Assembly (NCBI GenBank): GCA_951217055.1
Contig: OX578276.1
Span: 134,838,587-134,902,586 of the forward strand
Length of the DNA: 64,000 nt
Source: Gerris lacustris
Lineage: Eukaryota; Arthropoda; Insecta; Hemiptera; Gerridae
Direction of reading: 5' to 3'
In this document: positions 1 through 10,640 of the stretch, in pieces
Numbering within the stretch: the first letter of the stretch is position 1
Layout of the letters: every line of letters begins with the position of its first letter
Notes under the pieces: generated by a model
Seen by the model: only the letters and a program-made list of their open reading frames with translations
Told to the model about the DNA's origin: nothing
Databases searched by the model: none
Translations under genes and position numbers: made by a program

Positions 1-613
1 TCGAGATAGTCATATTGGGTCACAAATGAGACAATTAAAACAAAAAAAACCTTATGTAGGTATTATTTCCGAATTGGGTGATATTTGTGTCTAACGCTAC
101 TGACCTACTACGGTAGTTTGGCAGCGGGTGGTCCAAAAAATTCGCTCTTGGTCTTATTCGACGCAGAATTTAATGCTCTACATCTTATGTTTAAAGCCCT
201 TTTTAATTTATTTGTTTTTTAAAAGTACGTAAAATTAGAAAAGAAAGAATTATGAGTAAATTCGTAATAATAATATAGACGTGAGTAGACTAGTTGAGTC
301 TCACAGACCCAATGGTGATTATACGATGTAAAAAATGAGACAGCAAGAATAGACGAGAATTATTCATATTGTGGCAGTGAACTTGAGAAGGTCTGACTTG
401 AAGGTACAGGAAGGGACAATATAATATATAAATTTCCAAGTGTTTTACTGTTTAGTGTGACAGTGAAGGTCTGACAGACTCTACCCCTGCACTGCAGTGT
501 TAAGCACCGTTTGGAGTGTGTTAAGTCGGAAATTTCGCACCCAGTGAATTCTATATTACGAATGTTAATTATTATTTGTTGAATTGCTCAAACTAACAAC
601 AATATGAATTGAA
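1..613. other. AT-rich sequence, no feature recognised
   Basis: No ORF, repeat family or RNA gene could be supported here. The stretch between about 290 and 540 is less AT-rich and contains two similar short phrases around 'gaaggtctgac' (near 387 and 464). No terminal repeat or coding frame follows from this. Confidence 0.3.
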
Positions 614-709
614 ATTGAATTTAATTAACAAAAAATAAATTGAATTTAATTAACAAAAAATAAATTGAATTTAATTAACAAAAAATAAATTGAATTTAAT
701 TAACAAAAT
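614..709. repeat. 25-bp tandem repeat, about 4 copies
   Basis: The unit attgaatttaattaacaaaa plus aataa is repeated with an exact 25-bp period starting at 614, 639, 664 and 689. The last copy is truncated and runs into 'ttgttaatt'. It is a simple minisatellite with no coding frame. Confidence 0.9.
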
Positions 710-795
710 TGTTAATTAAAATCACAACTTTAAAGTGTCCACCTGGATGAAAGCTATTTGGACATTGAGGTTTTGAATTTGGTTCTAAAGTTAGG

Positions 796-957
796 GGTAC
801 TATCATTTACTTAGGGTTACCCACCCTATATTTGTTACCACTTATAAGGAATTCCTTTATCTAAATAACTATTAGGACAAAGGGATGTTTCGTCCAAAGA
901 GCTTTGTGACCATGGAGCATTACACTTCTGCATGTAAAGGTGATAAGTGATAATAAT
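796..957. mobile_element. Diverged partial copy of MITE family K
   Basis: It begins with ggtac like the other K copies and shares the interior phrase 'aactattaggacaaaggga', plus a later 'cattacacttct' segment, with the copies at 1601-1835 and 40460-40680. The terminal inverted repeats have decayed, so the ends are approximate. Confidence 0.5.
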
Positions 958-1107
958 GGGGGCCTGGGTGTAGCTCATATTACTTAGTCTAATTAACTTT
1001 TCGACATTAATAATAATTTGGGTCGAGTAACCAAATAAATGAGTGCCAAAGGGTTTGAAATCGATCTTACATTTTTCTACACCTTGTCAAAGGACCTATG
1101 ATAATTC

Positions 1108-1113
1108 TTTATT
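1108..1113 (-). terminator. Poly(A) signal AATAAA of the minus-strand terminal exon
   Basis: AATAAA on the minus strand lies 46 bases past the stop codon of the exon at 1159-1353. A GT-containing stretch (ggtgtag) follows within about 30 bases. That spacing fits a short 3' UTR. A hexamer this AT-rich can also occur by chance, so the call rests on its position. Confidence 0.45.
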
Positions 1114-1158
1114 TGGAGATTTGTCATAGTTGATAAAAATTATATAAGTAAATTAAAA

Positions 1159-1353
1159 TTAAAATATACAAACTTCTGTTGGCATTCCATTTTGATTTGA
1201 TGGTTTTTGTGAACCAGTTTCTGGTGATGGAGTTAGTGAACTAGTGTTTGATGAAGGCGACATTTCAGATATTGGTTGTTCCTCGATATTTGCAGGTGGT
1301 GCAGGCTGTTCTCCATTTTGTTCCGCGGTGGCCGGATCTGCAGGGGGATCATC
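1159..1353 (-). CDS. Candidate 3'-terminal coding exon, Pro/Ser/Glu/Asn-rich C-terminus
   Basis: Reading the minus strand from 1353, an open phase-0 frame of 64 codons runs to TAA at 1159-1161. It is preceded by a classic acceptor: a T-rich tract (ttatatcttttgtatgtattt) then aattaag before GATGAT. The peptide starts DDPPADPATAEQNGEQPAPP, continues with SPSSNTSS and TPSPETGSQ, and ends PTEVCIF. Such low-complexity, disordered composition is common at the C-termini of animal regulatory or membrane proteins, and I do not recognise the family. The stretch is clearly more GC-rich than its surroundings, and an AATAAA follows 46 bases past the stop. Upstream exons would lie at higher coordinates, and none could be identified. 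An overlapping 65-codon ORF in another frame (1233-1430) is a shadow of this one. Confidence 0.55.
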   Translation of the reverse strand, partial: DDPPADPATAEQNGEQPAPPANIEEQPISEMSPSSNTSSLTPSPETGSQKPSNQNGMPTEVCIF

Positions 1354-1600
1354 CTTAATTTAAAAAATACATACAAAAGATATAAATCACAGTAACATAT
1401 CTTTGTATTTAATGTCAGTAATATTCCCATAATGTCATACTATAACATTGAATGATACAGTCTAAATAGAATTAAAGGGAATTGTAGAGGAGATTGTTTT
1501 GTCTCATTTTAGGCGAAACATTAAAATATTATCTTACTCCACCTCATACAAAAATAACATTAGAGTCCTAATTTTCTTTTATTTTTTAAAATAATTTATC

Positions 1601-1835
1601 GGTACTTCTTTAGATTGTTACTCCCCTATGTTTTTCTAGAATATAAATTACTTTGACTAAATAAATATTAAGACAAAGGGAAGTTTAGTCCAATGTACTT
1701 TGGGACAAAGGAATATCACTTCTATTTTTACATAAGGGGAGTAACCTTCAAAAGAAGAACATTCCGTACATCTTCTTTAGACTTTTACCCCCCTCTGTTT
1801 TTTTTATAAGGGGAGTAACAATCTAAAGAAGTGCC
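1601..1835. mobile_element. MITE family K, full copy with 27-bp terminal inverted repeats
   Basis: The left end ggtacttctttagattgtta and the right end (reverse complement ggcacttctttagattgtta) match over about 27 bp with one difference. A second, internal copy of the same end sequence sits near 1778-1800. The element is 235 bp and non-coding. No clear target duplication is seen. Related copies lie at 796-957 and 40460-40680. Confidence 0.75.
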
Positions 1836-1966
1836 AATTGATATATCATTCAATTAAAACACTCTTTTTTACAGTACTTAATTCTACTTATAAATAATAC
1901 TTTAATCTTCTTCTATATTAAAATTAATGGTGTAATCATAATCGCAGTGCATTGCCCTTTGTTTCT

Positions 1967-2243
1967 TTGTTTTTCTCATAATTTTATATTTATCTATCTC
2001 AGGTCTTTAGGGTTTTTTGCACCGCTTTTTGCACTATTTCACTTCCTCTTGAGGCATATTCAGGCCTTTTAAACACATATATTATGTTATCATGACATTA
2101 TAAATAAGGTCAATTTAGTTATAAGAAATTATTCCTGAAGATGCCTCAAGAAGAGGTGGAACTTTACAAAAAGAGGTTGTTGTGTTTATTAATACCCTAA
2201 AGACCTCAGATAGATAATATAAGTATAAAATTGAGGAAAAAAT
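1967..2243. mobile_element. Palindromic element P1 with CTGAAGATG hairpin motif
   Basis: The left arm (aggtctttagggt near 2001) and the right arm (accctaaagacct near 2196) are inverted copies, with outer arms tttttctcataattttat and ataaaattgaggaaaaa. Each arm carries the motif CTGAAGATG followed by the stem CCTC/GAGG and then TGGAAC (right arm at about 2134-2165). The same motif occurs in P2-P4. An 11-bp direct repeat atattaaaatt (1915-1925 and 2287-2297) flanks it but does not sit flush with either arm. Confidence 0.65.
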
Positions 2244-2326
2244 CAGGAAATAGGTCCGTGGTAATTTTTAATTTCTTCATTAATTAATATTAAAATTGCT
2301 TGAAAACTTAACGCTATAGGTTAAAC

Positions 2327-3120
2327 CAGGGGTGCCCAACCTACGGCCCGCAGGCCGATTTTATGCGGCCCGCCGTGTTGCCATAAAAACGAAGAATTTA
2401 CAAGCATTCAGAGAATCTAAAATATATTAATTTCCTAATGCCGAACAGCCCAGCTGATTTTGCCCAGCAACATTGGAGAAAACGAAGATCTGTTGCCATT
2501 CAACAGCGCCTTGCCCAATGAAGATTTCAAAAACTTAAAAATGTTTGCTCGTACCATGTTCTCAGTGTTTGGCTCGACCTATGTTTGCGAACAAACATTT
2601 TCAAAAATGAATTACATTAAATCAAAATTCCGGTCTTCCCTCACAGATGAACACTTAAAATCGTTATTAATGATTGGTACGACCATGTTTGAGCCTAAGT
2701 GGAAAGACATTTTAAGTACAAGTGCAAAGCAGTTTCAACCATCTCACTAAAGCTAAGTTACATACAAACTTGATATTTTTATTAATAACTTTGTAAAATG
2801 AAATACTAAATTTTTTGTAATTCATACTGTTATTATTGTATTTTTATACTTGTGTGGTTAATTACAATCATTTTAATATATATTTGAGTGTTTTATTTTC
2901 TGCAAAGTAAAACTAGGCTAGTAACAGAAAAAAACTTTATTAACATGGTGTTTCAGCTAAAACCAAAACGAATCATAAAAACGTGTTTTATGAGGGTAAT
3001 AATCTAAAATTTTCTGGGGGAGGACCCCCCCACCCCCCCGGTACACCACCGGCCCCCGGCCCGCCTTCCCTTTGAATGTTGACAATGTGGCCCTTGATTA
3101 AAAAAGGTTGGGCACCCCTG
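2327..3120 (+). mobile_element. hAT-superfamily DNA transposon, internally deleted, 794 bp
   Basis: The terminal inverted repeats are CAGGGGTGCCCAACCT at 2327 and its reverse complement ending at 3120. They are bounded by a perfect 8-bp target duplication GGTTAAAC (2319-2326 and 3121-3128). An 8-bp duplication and CAGGGG-type ends are diagnostic of hAT elements, and the GC-rich subterminal ggcccgc motifs fit too. Inside remains only the transposase C-terminal region (2460-2750). The zinc-finger and catalytic regions are gone, so it could move only in trans. Confidence 0.93.
2460..2750 (+). pseudogene. hAT transposase C-terminal dimerisation region (fragment)
   Basis: This open frame of 96 codons matches the Dimer_Tnp_hAT region at the C-terminus of hAT transposases. 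Recognisable parts are FGSTYVCEQTFSKMN (about residues 38-52), then the basic KSKFRSSLTDEHLKSLL stretch (about 54-70). This is the usual 'FSxMxxxKSxxRSxLTDEHL' signature seen in GTF2IRD2/ZBED-type hAT proteins. The frame begins at a TTG with no ATG, just after an in-frame stop, so it is a remnant and not a start. It ends in a natural stop before the 3' TIR. It lacks frameshifts, which suggests a fairly young insertion. Alternative: a domesticated gene, which is unlikely given the deleted 5' half. Confidence 0.9.
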
Positions 3121-3216
3121 GGTTAAACAAAAGCTCCAGTAAATTTAAAGAGACAAATAATTTCACTGATCTATAATTTATCACAGTACTCTCTCTCGCA
3201 CTGCATATATTATAGC

Positions 3217-3232
3217 GGGGGGGGGGGGGGGG
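3217..3232. repeat. Poly(G) run of 16
   Basis: Sixteen consecutive G residues next to a short CT-repeat. The exact length is uncertain in sequencing. Confidence 0.85.
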
Positions 3233-3261
3233 TGAAATTATTTCAGATCTTAAACAGTTAT

Positions 3262-4584
3262 ACATTTATATTTATTAGGTAGTGGTCACCTGTAAGTACT
3301 TATGTTGAATGTGTAGGGTTATTGAGGGGTGAAATAAATGTGAAGAACTACTTCATGAAATCGGCTATATTTCGTTCCTTATGGAACATCTTCAGGCCTG
3401 TAAACAAAGGTATTTTTTTTATATAAATTAAGAAATTGTTGGTTACAATTATTATAATATTAAGCTACCACTCCAATAATGTGAGTCAGGAGGAATATTA
3501 GATTCTCTCACTTATACATACAAAATTACAATCTGTATTATATCAAAGAAAACAGAATTTAACGAAAATTTGCAATTACCTGTTAACTGCTAGTGTAGTT
3601 AAAACATTAAAATATGGTTTAAAGCTTTTTAATAAAAAAATTGTCAAAAATTACTAATAGTCAGGGTGCCCTTAGGCAAAAAAGTAACTTATACATACTC
3701 TTTCCAAACCTTTTTGTATGGCTTGTTTAGGCAAAGTCTGACACCGTTTTCCTCTGTGACTTTTTTTTAGTTTTGGGGCGTTTTTTTTTATTTGAACCCT
3801 AAAATTTTGACGCGTCAGACTAGAAAATCGGAAAAAGTTCTGCGTCAGACAATATTAAAATGTTGATTCATAGGGTTAAAATAATGTATCTTGAGAAAAT
3901 CAGCTGGTTATTAATCATTAATTAATATTAGTTCATATTAATTAATATCCATTATTATTAATTAAAATTAATTAATAACTGGCTGATTTTCTTAAGATAC
4001 ATTATTTGAACCCTATAAATCAACATTTTAATATTTTCTGACGCAGAACTTTTTCCGATTTTCTAGTCTGACGCGTCAAAATTTTAGGGTTCAAATAAAA
4101 AAAAAACGCCCCAAAACTAAAAAAAAGTCACAGAGGAAAACGGTGTCAGATTTGGCCTAAACAAGCCATACAAAAAGGTTTGGAAAGAGTATGTATAAGT
4201 TACTTTTTTGCCTATGGGCACCCTGACTATAATATAAACAACTAACACCACTTTTTTCTTAAAATGCTTTAAATCATATTTTAATGTTTTAACTACACTA
4301 GCAATTAACAAGTAATTGCAAATTTTAGTTAAATTCTGTTTTCTTTGATATAATTGAGATAGTAATTTTGCACAAAAAGTGAGAGAATCTAGTATTCCTC
4401 CTGACTGACATTATTGGAGTGGTAGCTTAATATTTTAATAATTGTAACCAACAATTTCTTAATTTATATAAAAAAAAGTACCTTTGTTTACAGGCTTGAA
4501 GATGTTCCTTGGAACGAAATATAGCCAATTTCATGAAGTAGTTCTTCACATTTATTTCATCCCTCACTGACCCAACACATTCAC
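3262..4584. mobile_element. Large palindromic element P2 (about 1.3 kb) with hairpin motif, 13-bp flanking repeat
   Basis: Almost the whole of 3303-4584 is one imperfect palindrome centred near 3945. Examples are gaagaactacttcatgaaat (near 3342) against its complement near 4540, and the inner 'ttttgacgcgtcagac' pair. Both arms carry the motif CTGAAGATG-GTTCC-loop-GGAAC-GAAA (minus strand near 3371-3396, plus strand near 4493-4521; one base differs in the right copy). A perfect 13-bp direct repeat cttaaacagttat lies at 3249-3261 and 4585-4597. The right arm is flush with it and the left arm has a 41-bp tail. No coding frame is present; the 60-codon ORFs inside are chance. Confidence 0.75.
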
Positions 4585-4597
4585 CTTAAACAGTTAT

Positions 4598-5437
4598 GTG
4601 TTTATGATTAATAGTTTAATGCAACTATGTATTAAAACCAAACAAACTATAGTTAAACTAAAAATTTACCTGACTCGCAACCAAACTGGATTTAATTATT
4701 ACCAAATAAAGAACAGTTATGAACGCAATCCCTTTAGAATTCATTATCACGAGAAGAAAAGACTCAAATTGCTGTTTGAATTAACTTAATATTTCGTTAG
4801 GTTGCAGTGGATTTATATACCAAGCAATTAGATTAAATTTACATTTTCTAAAAAGTCATGTCCTTAAGCAATAATAAATCACTGTATATTTATATAACTG
4901 TTAACACTACTTACAATAGGATTAAAATGTATTTGGGTTTATGAGTGATAACAATAATTTCTCAAGGTACTCGTTTATTTAATTTTAATTTAATTTATTT
5001 GTGTTATTATTTATATAAATTTTTAGCTTTAGTTCATATAAATTACTTTTAATGATTATTGTTATTACTGGTCTACTTTCTTCCTTACAATAAACCTAGT
5101 TTGATAAGTAATTACAAAGACATATATTGTCTAAATCAATTATGCTAATTACAAGAACAGTTTACGAGTTATGATAAAAGTATTTGTTAAGTTTTAAAAA
5201 TAACAATTGCTCATAGACATTTTCTTCACGAAATATATGTGAGAGACATTTAGATGTAAGATTTATTTTAATTCGATAATACAAAAATCGGTCCGAGACA
5301 ACTCATTCGAACTTTCTAATATACGAGTTCATAATTACTTAGCCCAGTGTTTTCCATTTATTAGTTTTTATGTTCGTAGGTACATTTAATTATTATTTAA
5401 CATTTCATCAAAATTTATCATAAAATTAACTTCTCCT
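4598..5437. other. AT-rich unique sequence, nothing recognised
   Basis: I see no repeat family, RNA or plausible exon here. The 63-codon ORF at 4598-4789 is Asn/Lys/Ile-rich, as expected of random AT-rich DNA. Confidence 0.3.
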
Positions 5438-5512
5438 CGGCGGGGAATCGAACCCGGCCTCTTTCCGTCCGCGTTTAAAGCTATTTACTCTGGAACTAGA
5501 TTGTTCCCGGGA
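5438..5512 (-). other. tRNA-like / SINE-head sequence
   Basis: The minus strand contains an exact B-box GGTTCGATTCC inside a T-arm-like hairpin, and about 45 bases upstream a weak A-box-like tagttccagag. No acceptor stem pairs, and one T-stem pair is mismatched, so this is not a working tRNA. It could be a tRNA-derived SINE head or a pseudogene. Confidence 0.35.
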
Positions 5513-5651
5513 AAACGGCTTATATATATATATTTTTGGAAAACGAAGAAAAGAAAGAAAAGAAGGAAAACGGCTTAAAATATATATATATATATATTTT
5601 TTTTTTTAGGTTTTTCATAGTTTTTGGAGGGTAGCGCCCTCCAAGGTAGCT

Positions 5652-5928
5652 CCAAATTTGGAGCTCAAATTCATTTCTCGATTTCGCCATTTTGACGGCA
5701 TGATTTTTCTGACCATGTATGTCAAATTTCGTCAAAATCGGGCCAGTAGTTTAGGCTCCACACGTCTGCACGGACGACATACGACAGAGAAACGACATAG
5801 ACAGACATTTTATAAGAAATACTTTTTTGGACTCGGGGACCTAAAAACGTGTAAATCCATCATAATCTCAAAATCTAATTTTCGCGCCATCACAATACTT
5901 TCTCATTATATGAGAAAGTTAAATATTT
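5652..5928 (+). repeat. Dispersed repeat family B, copy 1
   Basis: It aligns with 52184-52436 and 57606-57857. Shared blocks are ccaaatttggagct, the phrase 'aatttcgtcaaaatcg', an agacagacattt block, 'acgtgtaaatccat', and 'cgccatcacaatactttctc'. The end forms a small hairpin (actttctcat-tat-atgagaaagt). (TA)n tracts precede it. ORFs on both strands here are repeat translations, not genes. Confidence 0.75.
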
Positions 5929-6250
5929 AATCCGGGAAACTCAAACAAAACTTTCTAATATCTTAGTTGAAGTTGTAATAGTAATAATTAAATTTAAATC
6001 CCTTAATACATATCTCATTTAAATTGCTTATTAAATATATTTAAAAATTGTTCAACAGGTGATTCAAATATATTTTCATAAATATCTTGATTTTTTCTGA
6101 GTTACATATAGGGAAGATTCATATTTAAATACATAGTACAGTAAATCTGTAAATATTTTCGACAAAAATTCGATGAGACTTTTTTTGCATGAATCGCTTG
6201 GGGCTCATGAGAAAAGCTTAAGTCCAACTTTGCGGGACTGTCCGAAAGGA

Positions 6251-6407
6251 GTCAAAATGGTATATGCCCTTCATGATACATGTCGTTGGAAAGCTCTTTA
6301 AGAGTACACTAATTGATCGAAAGGATGAAGTACGGGGTACAAAAGTCAAAATGGTATATGCCCTTCATGATGCTTGTCGTTGGAAAGCTCTTTAAGAGTA
6401 CAGTAAT
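6251..6407 (+). repeat. Duplicated 63-bp segment, 94-bp period
   Basis: The segment beginning gtcaaaatggtatatgccc at 6251 recurs at 6345 with only a few changes and continues through ggaaagctctttaagagtac in both. The two copies are separated by 31 bp. Function unknown. Confidence 0.8.
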
Positions 6408-7133
6408 AGTAATTGTTGTTATGTACAATTTTTGTCATATTTTCATTTAAGAGGGGGGTAAAATGGAAAATCAGGAAAAAATTAAAAATATTACTATTAG
6501 TACAGTCAATCTGTCGTGATAAAAGGCTGACTGCGACAAAAAATCGAGGGATTTGCTACAAATTTGATATGGACTTCTTTCTCCTACGATGGACTGTTAT
6601 GGAGTTGTAGCGTGAGGAATGAAATTAGTAAAATGTATGAAGACCTGTGCATTTCATGCTGATAATACATAATTATTATTGTTACAATTAAATATTAATT
6701 CAACATTAATTTATTATTTGTTTATTTTATTCAACAACGATACCAATTAATGTTTTATTGTTACAGAGAGTAAAAGTTTTTATTTCTTCTTTCAATTATT
6801 TATTCATTTTTCTTATTCCTCTTTCACGTTTTTGTCGGTTGATTAAATAAAAAGATTACTTAAGTGTACTTAACAACAATTACTGTACTCCAGTGATTAG
6901 CCACGCCCACCTAGTAAGCCGAAAAATAGACAAAATTCTATTCTACTTATTTACTTACACATTAAATTTTAACTTGCAACTTATTACTAAATTCATTGTT
7001 TACATGCATTAATTTACTTAACATAATTTACTTAGCATTAATTTAGTTAAAATTTAGTTATTTACTTAATAACTTAATACGTCTAAATCAGCCTTAATAA
7101 TGAGTGTTGTTGCTTTCGAATGGTATAATTAAA

Positions 7134-7543
7134 TTTTGAATTTATTCTTCTGTTGATCCCTTATTATTCTACTTCTCAGTCTTCTTAGTCTTCAGGGATG
7201 AATTAAAAAACAATATTACTAGTTTTTTTTACATTTTTTAATTGTGGCTAGCTTTCGCCCATACCTGGGCATCTTCAGGCCTTATTAATGTAATATGCTA
7301 CATAATTGAGTCTACAGAGTTTTCGCTTTAATAAGTAACTAGTGAAAATGTTTTGTGTAAGTTACTCACTCCCAAAACATTAAAGCGAAAACTCTGGAAA
7401 CTCAATTAATTATCATATTACATTGATAAGGCCTGAAGATGCCCAGGTATGGGCGAAAGCTAGCCACAGTTAAAAAATGTAAAAAAAAAACTAGTAATAT
7501 TGTTTTTTTTTAATTCATCCCTGAAGACTAAGAAGACTGAGAA
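7134..7543. mobile_element. Palindromic element P3 with hairpin motif, 12-bp flanking repeat
   Basis: Inverted arms meet near 7358. The outer ends read tctcagtcttcttagtc and gactaagaagactgaga. Both arms carry CTGAAGAT-GCCC-loop-GGGC-GAAAGC (minus strand near 7251-7280, plus strand near 7433-7460). The direct repeat ggtataattaaa occurs at 7122-7133 and 7544-7555. The right arm ends at the repeat, and the left side has a tail of about 38 bp before its arm. It is non-coding. The architecture matches P2 and, mirrored, P4. Confidence 0.75.
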
Positions 7544-7599
7544 GGTATAATTAAAGTTTAGGATCAACAGTATTTGAATTATGGCGGATTAAATGTTAC

Positions 7600-10265
7600 C
7601 AGGCGTGAAATTATTCGGACAGGATCTCAACCAATTCTTGTAAATTAAATATTATTTTAACAAGGTGTCCCCGAACGAAACCACAACACATCAGGTTATT
7701 AAAAGAAATTCGGCGCATATAACAATATGAATATATTATATATAACACATCCGGAACAGCTTTGTTTTCGAGATATTCGCAAAAAAACACCCTCTATCCT
7801 GTCACTCATCATGATAATGATCAATTCTTGTTATTATTCGCTCAAGCGATTCCTAGTTAATCAACATCAAATCAATACCAATCTACAGAAAATACCCATT
7901 GTCTCTATACTTGTGGGTTTGTTCGGATTTGATTCTTGGATTTTACTTAAAACTACAAACCACTTTTGAATTCCTATTATTGGTTGCAAGATTATATCTA
8001 CGGTTCCGAAACATATTTTTAAATTTCTAAGACCTGAAAATGGCAAAACGAAGCAATAGTCCCCTCCTGTAGAATACACATGTATTCTCACAAATGGCAT
8101 CCTTTCTTTAAATCGAGGTTAACCTTCTGAAAATAACAGGTATGAATATCAAAGTAGGTTCTTCATGTTAAGATGTATAAAAGAGGATGCGCTATGCATT
8201 ATTATGTATGTGAGAGTAAAGATTTTCTTTTTCTTCCATTCCAGTTCTTCTACTATTTTATCCGCAAAGATCAGGATATAGGAAAGCGATAAGATTTGAG
8301 GCAGAAGGATTTTACCTATTCCTACGTGAATGCTGAAAAAGAAAGGATTGGATAAGGGTAAGGGGACATTAGGATGTCTGGTTGGGATAGAGTAATCCTC
8401 GGGATCGAGTCCTCCCTTACCTTCTGCAACGTATCAGGAATACAGAACCGTTCATTCGAAAACGTGCTGCGGGTTTTAGTATATATACAATATCAACTCA
8501 TCGTACCAAAAAGTATTCTATAATTCTTTGAGGTTATCTTCGTTCTTTGTTATGTGAATATGAACAATACTGGTATTTTTTTGTCTTTTGCAATGTGTAT
8601 TTGTATGATATACACGATTATACGTGGATTTTTTTTTTTTGGAAAAGTGACAAAACTAGGGTTAGTCCTTAGTGCTTAATATATAGGTTATATAAATATA
8701 CTTTGTATAAACAAGCATCATTAAATCCTTAAACAACGCATACATTCTGTTCGAAATTGGTGTTTATTATACCAATTAAATTTGCTTCTGATTTATTGTG
8801 AAATTATAACTAAACGTGCCCCTTAAACTTAAGTTTGGATATGTTAATATTTATTTATTTGTGTAGCATTTTTATGTGGGGGCCAATGTAAGAGGTTTTA
8901 CTGTAGATATTTGATAATTTGATATCAATTGGATTTTAAATGTCAAATACAGCTGGAAAACTGATACCTCATCTTCATCAAAATAAAGTTTACTCGCTTA
9001 CTTTCATACTAATATTAAAACTATTCGATTTTACTACGATGGGTAAGTCTTGTGGTTCTTGCATTTTGCCCTGACTTTTTCCCAGAACATGAACTATTAA
9101 TTTTGTTTACGAAAATTAAAAGAAATTTTGAATTTAAGAAAAAATCTCCAATTCAAAAATCTACTTCAGATGGACCTGATTTAAACTAAAAGAAGCCGGG
9201 AATATTATTTTATTATTTGCTTGTTAGGTGATGGACAGCTTAGGTCACTACAATAATCTAAGCCGGTTATATTTATGAAAATACAAAACAATTAAGTTTA
9301 GAAATAATTAGTTTTCATAAGACTATAATGTGTATTTAATATCTAATTCCAATCTAATTAAAAATTTCATTATCTAAAAACTATATACTTAGAATTATAT
9401 ACAGAAACCCTTGGAGTTCTAGAGATGATGAATAACAGGCTTTAGTTCCCTTATAAAGAGTTCCAAGGTTTTAGAGTTCATGGGAAAATCTACGGAAAGT
9501 TAACAAAATTTCAAATTCATCCTTATTATTTATTTTACTTAAATATTTTCCTTATTGGTTCAAGAGGAGAAAGTGGAATGGTTGGAACTGCTCTAAGAAG
9601 AGGCTCGTTTCAAATATTAACGACCTTTTAAATCAGATTCTGTTGAGTTGGAAGTAGAAGATAATAAAGTGTATTTAGTTTTAAAGTAAGACGAGGGAGG
9701 GAAGAGCTAACTAAGTTGTCAACTGAATAATGCAACTCCGTGCATAAATCATCAGGGCCGAGGAATGACGCCCCGAGAGGGAATGACGGTGGTTAGAAGG
9801 GAAATGATGAAGGAAAGTGAATGATAGAAGGGGTCACGAACAGAGTTTTGGACCTTAGCTCATGACGCATTTAAGGCCGGGCGCTACTGAATAGTTGATA
9901 ACCTTTGGACCCTAGAGAATATCTGATGTCCCTTTGCCTGACAAACTTACCTTCTCCTTGTGATATATCTCCGGGTATTTTGGTGCCAACCAGTTTAGGA
10001 AGTAGCCTTCTTGTCAGCCTCAGGACTCTAGAACAAATATAGAAACCTTTCTATTTCTGTCAACAACTACAAACTAGATAGCGCTGGAAAGAAATTCCTT
10101 TCTCATACACCAAACAGCCTTTAAATTAGCAAAAGCACTCTCCCTGTCCTCTTCCTTTTGCTATTTTTCAGTTGATAACCAATGACAATAAAATGTTTCT
10201 TTAGATATTCGACCATTGAGAAACGCAATTACATAAAGGTTGACATTTAGAAAGACGTATTCATG
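7600..10265. other. Unique sequence without supportable genes
   Basis: This stretch is mixed in composition. 8210-8470 and 9560-10020 are noticeably richer in GC and purines. The overlapping ORFs at 7727-7969 (+) and 7867-8100 (-) encode nothing recognisable. A short minus-strand segment ending in a gtaagg donor near 8416 was considered as an exon and rejected. Confidence 0.3.
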
Positions 10266-10349
10266 CAGGGTATCACAGAATATCTATTCCTAATTTTCAG
10301 AAATGAACACTTAAATAAACATTTTTAGGTTTCTGCACGAAGTACGAAA

Positions 10350-10640
10350 AGAAACCATATATAACGGCTCTGTATGTCTGTCTGTCTATTGGCATGTTTC
10401 AATTCATTAACTACTATAGCTAGGAACATGAAATTCGGCAACATGACAATCGCATTTGTGACAACTGTATACTTTTTGGAGTTTTCATACTTAATATTTC
10501 CAAGGTGGCGGCCAATATGGCGGGCGACTAAAAAAGGTTTTAGTCACCATGACATGTTATACGATAATTTAAAGGTCTTGAAGTGTATAAAAGGAATATG
10601 CAACTATTAAAATTTTACACTTAATATTTTCAAGATGGCT
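10350..10640 (+). repeat. Repeat-like block Q with GTCT run and 'catgaaattcggcaac' core
   Basis: A tgtctgtctgtct run is followed about 40 bases later by 'aggaacatgaaattcggcaa' and then 'ggcggccaatatggcgggcg'. No second copy lies in this window. The order of parts matches that of families A, C and M. It lies inside the 10266-12104 transposon and is probably a later insertion. Confidence 0.4.

Noticed and set aside
1915..2297. 11-bp direct repeat atattaaaatt as target duplication of P1
   Set aside because: It is about 40 bp away from both arms and is very AT-rich, so chance is likely. It was not used as support for the P-element model.
5438..5512. Functional tRNA gene
   Set aside because: Only the T-arm/B-box is good. 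No acceptor stem pairs and the A-box is weak.
5520..5930. Overlapping ORFs on both strands (71 and 90 codons)
   Set aside because: They are translations of dispersed repeat family B and its (TA)n flank.
5881..5930. Helitron 3' end (hairpin near actttctcat/atgagaaagt)
   Set aside because: No CTRR end at the right distance and no matching 5' TC end. The other B copies do not keep the stem.
8416..8470. Possible minus-strand internal exon with a gtaagg donor
   Set aside because: It is about 50 bp, its acceptor is weak, and the frame cannot be linked to any other exon.
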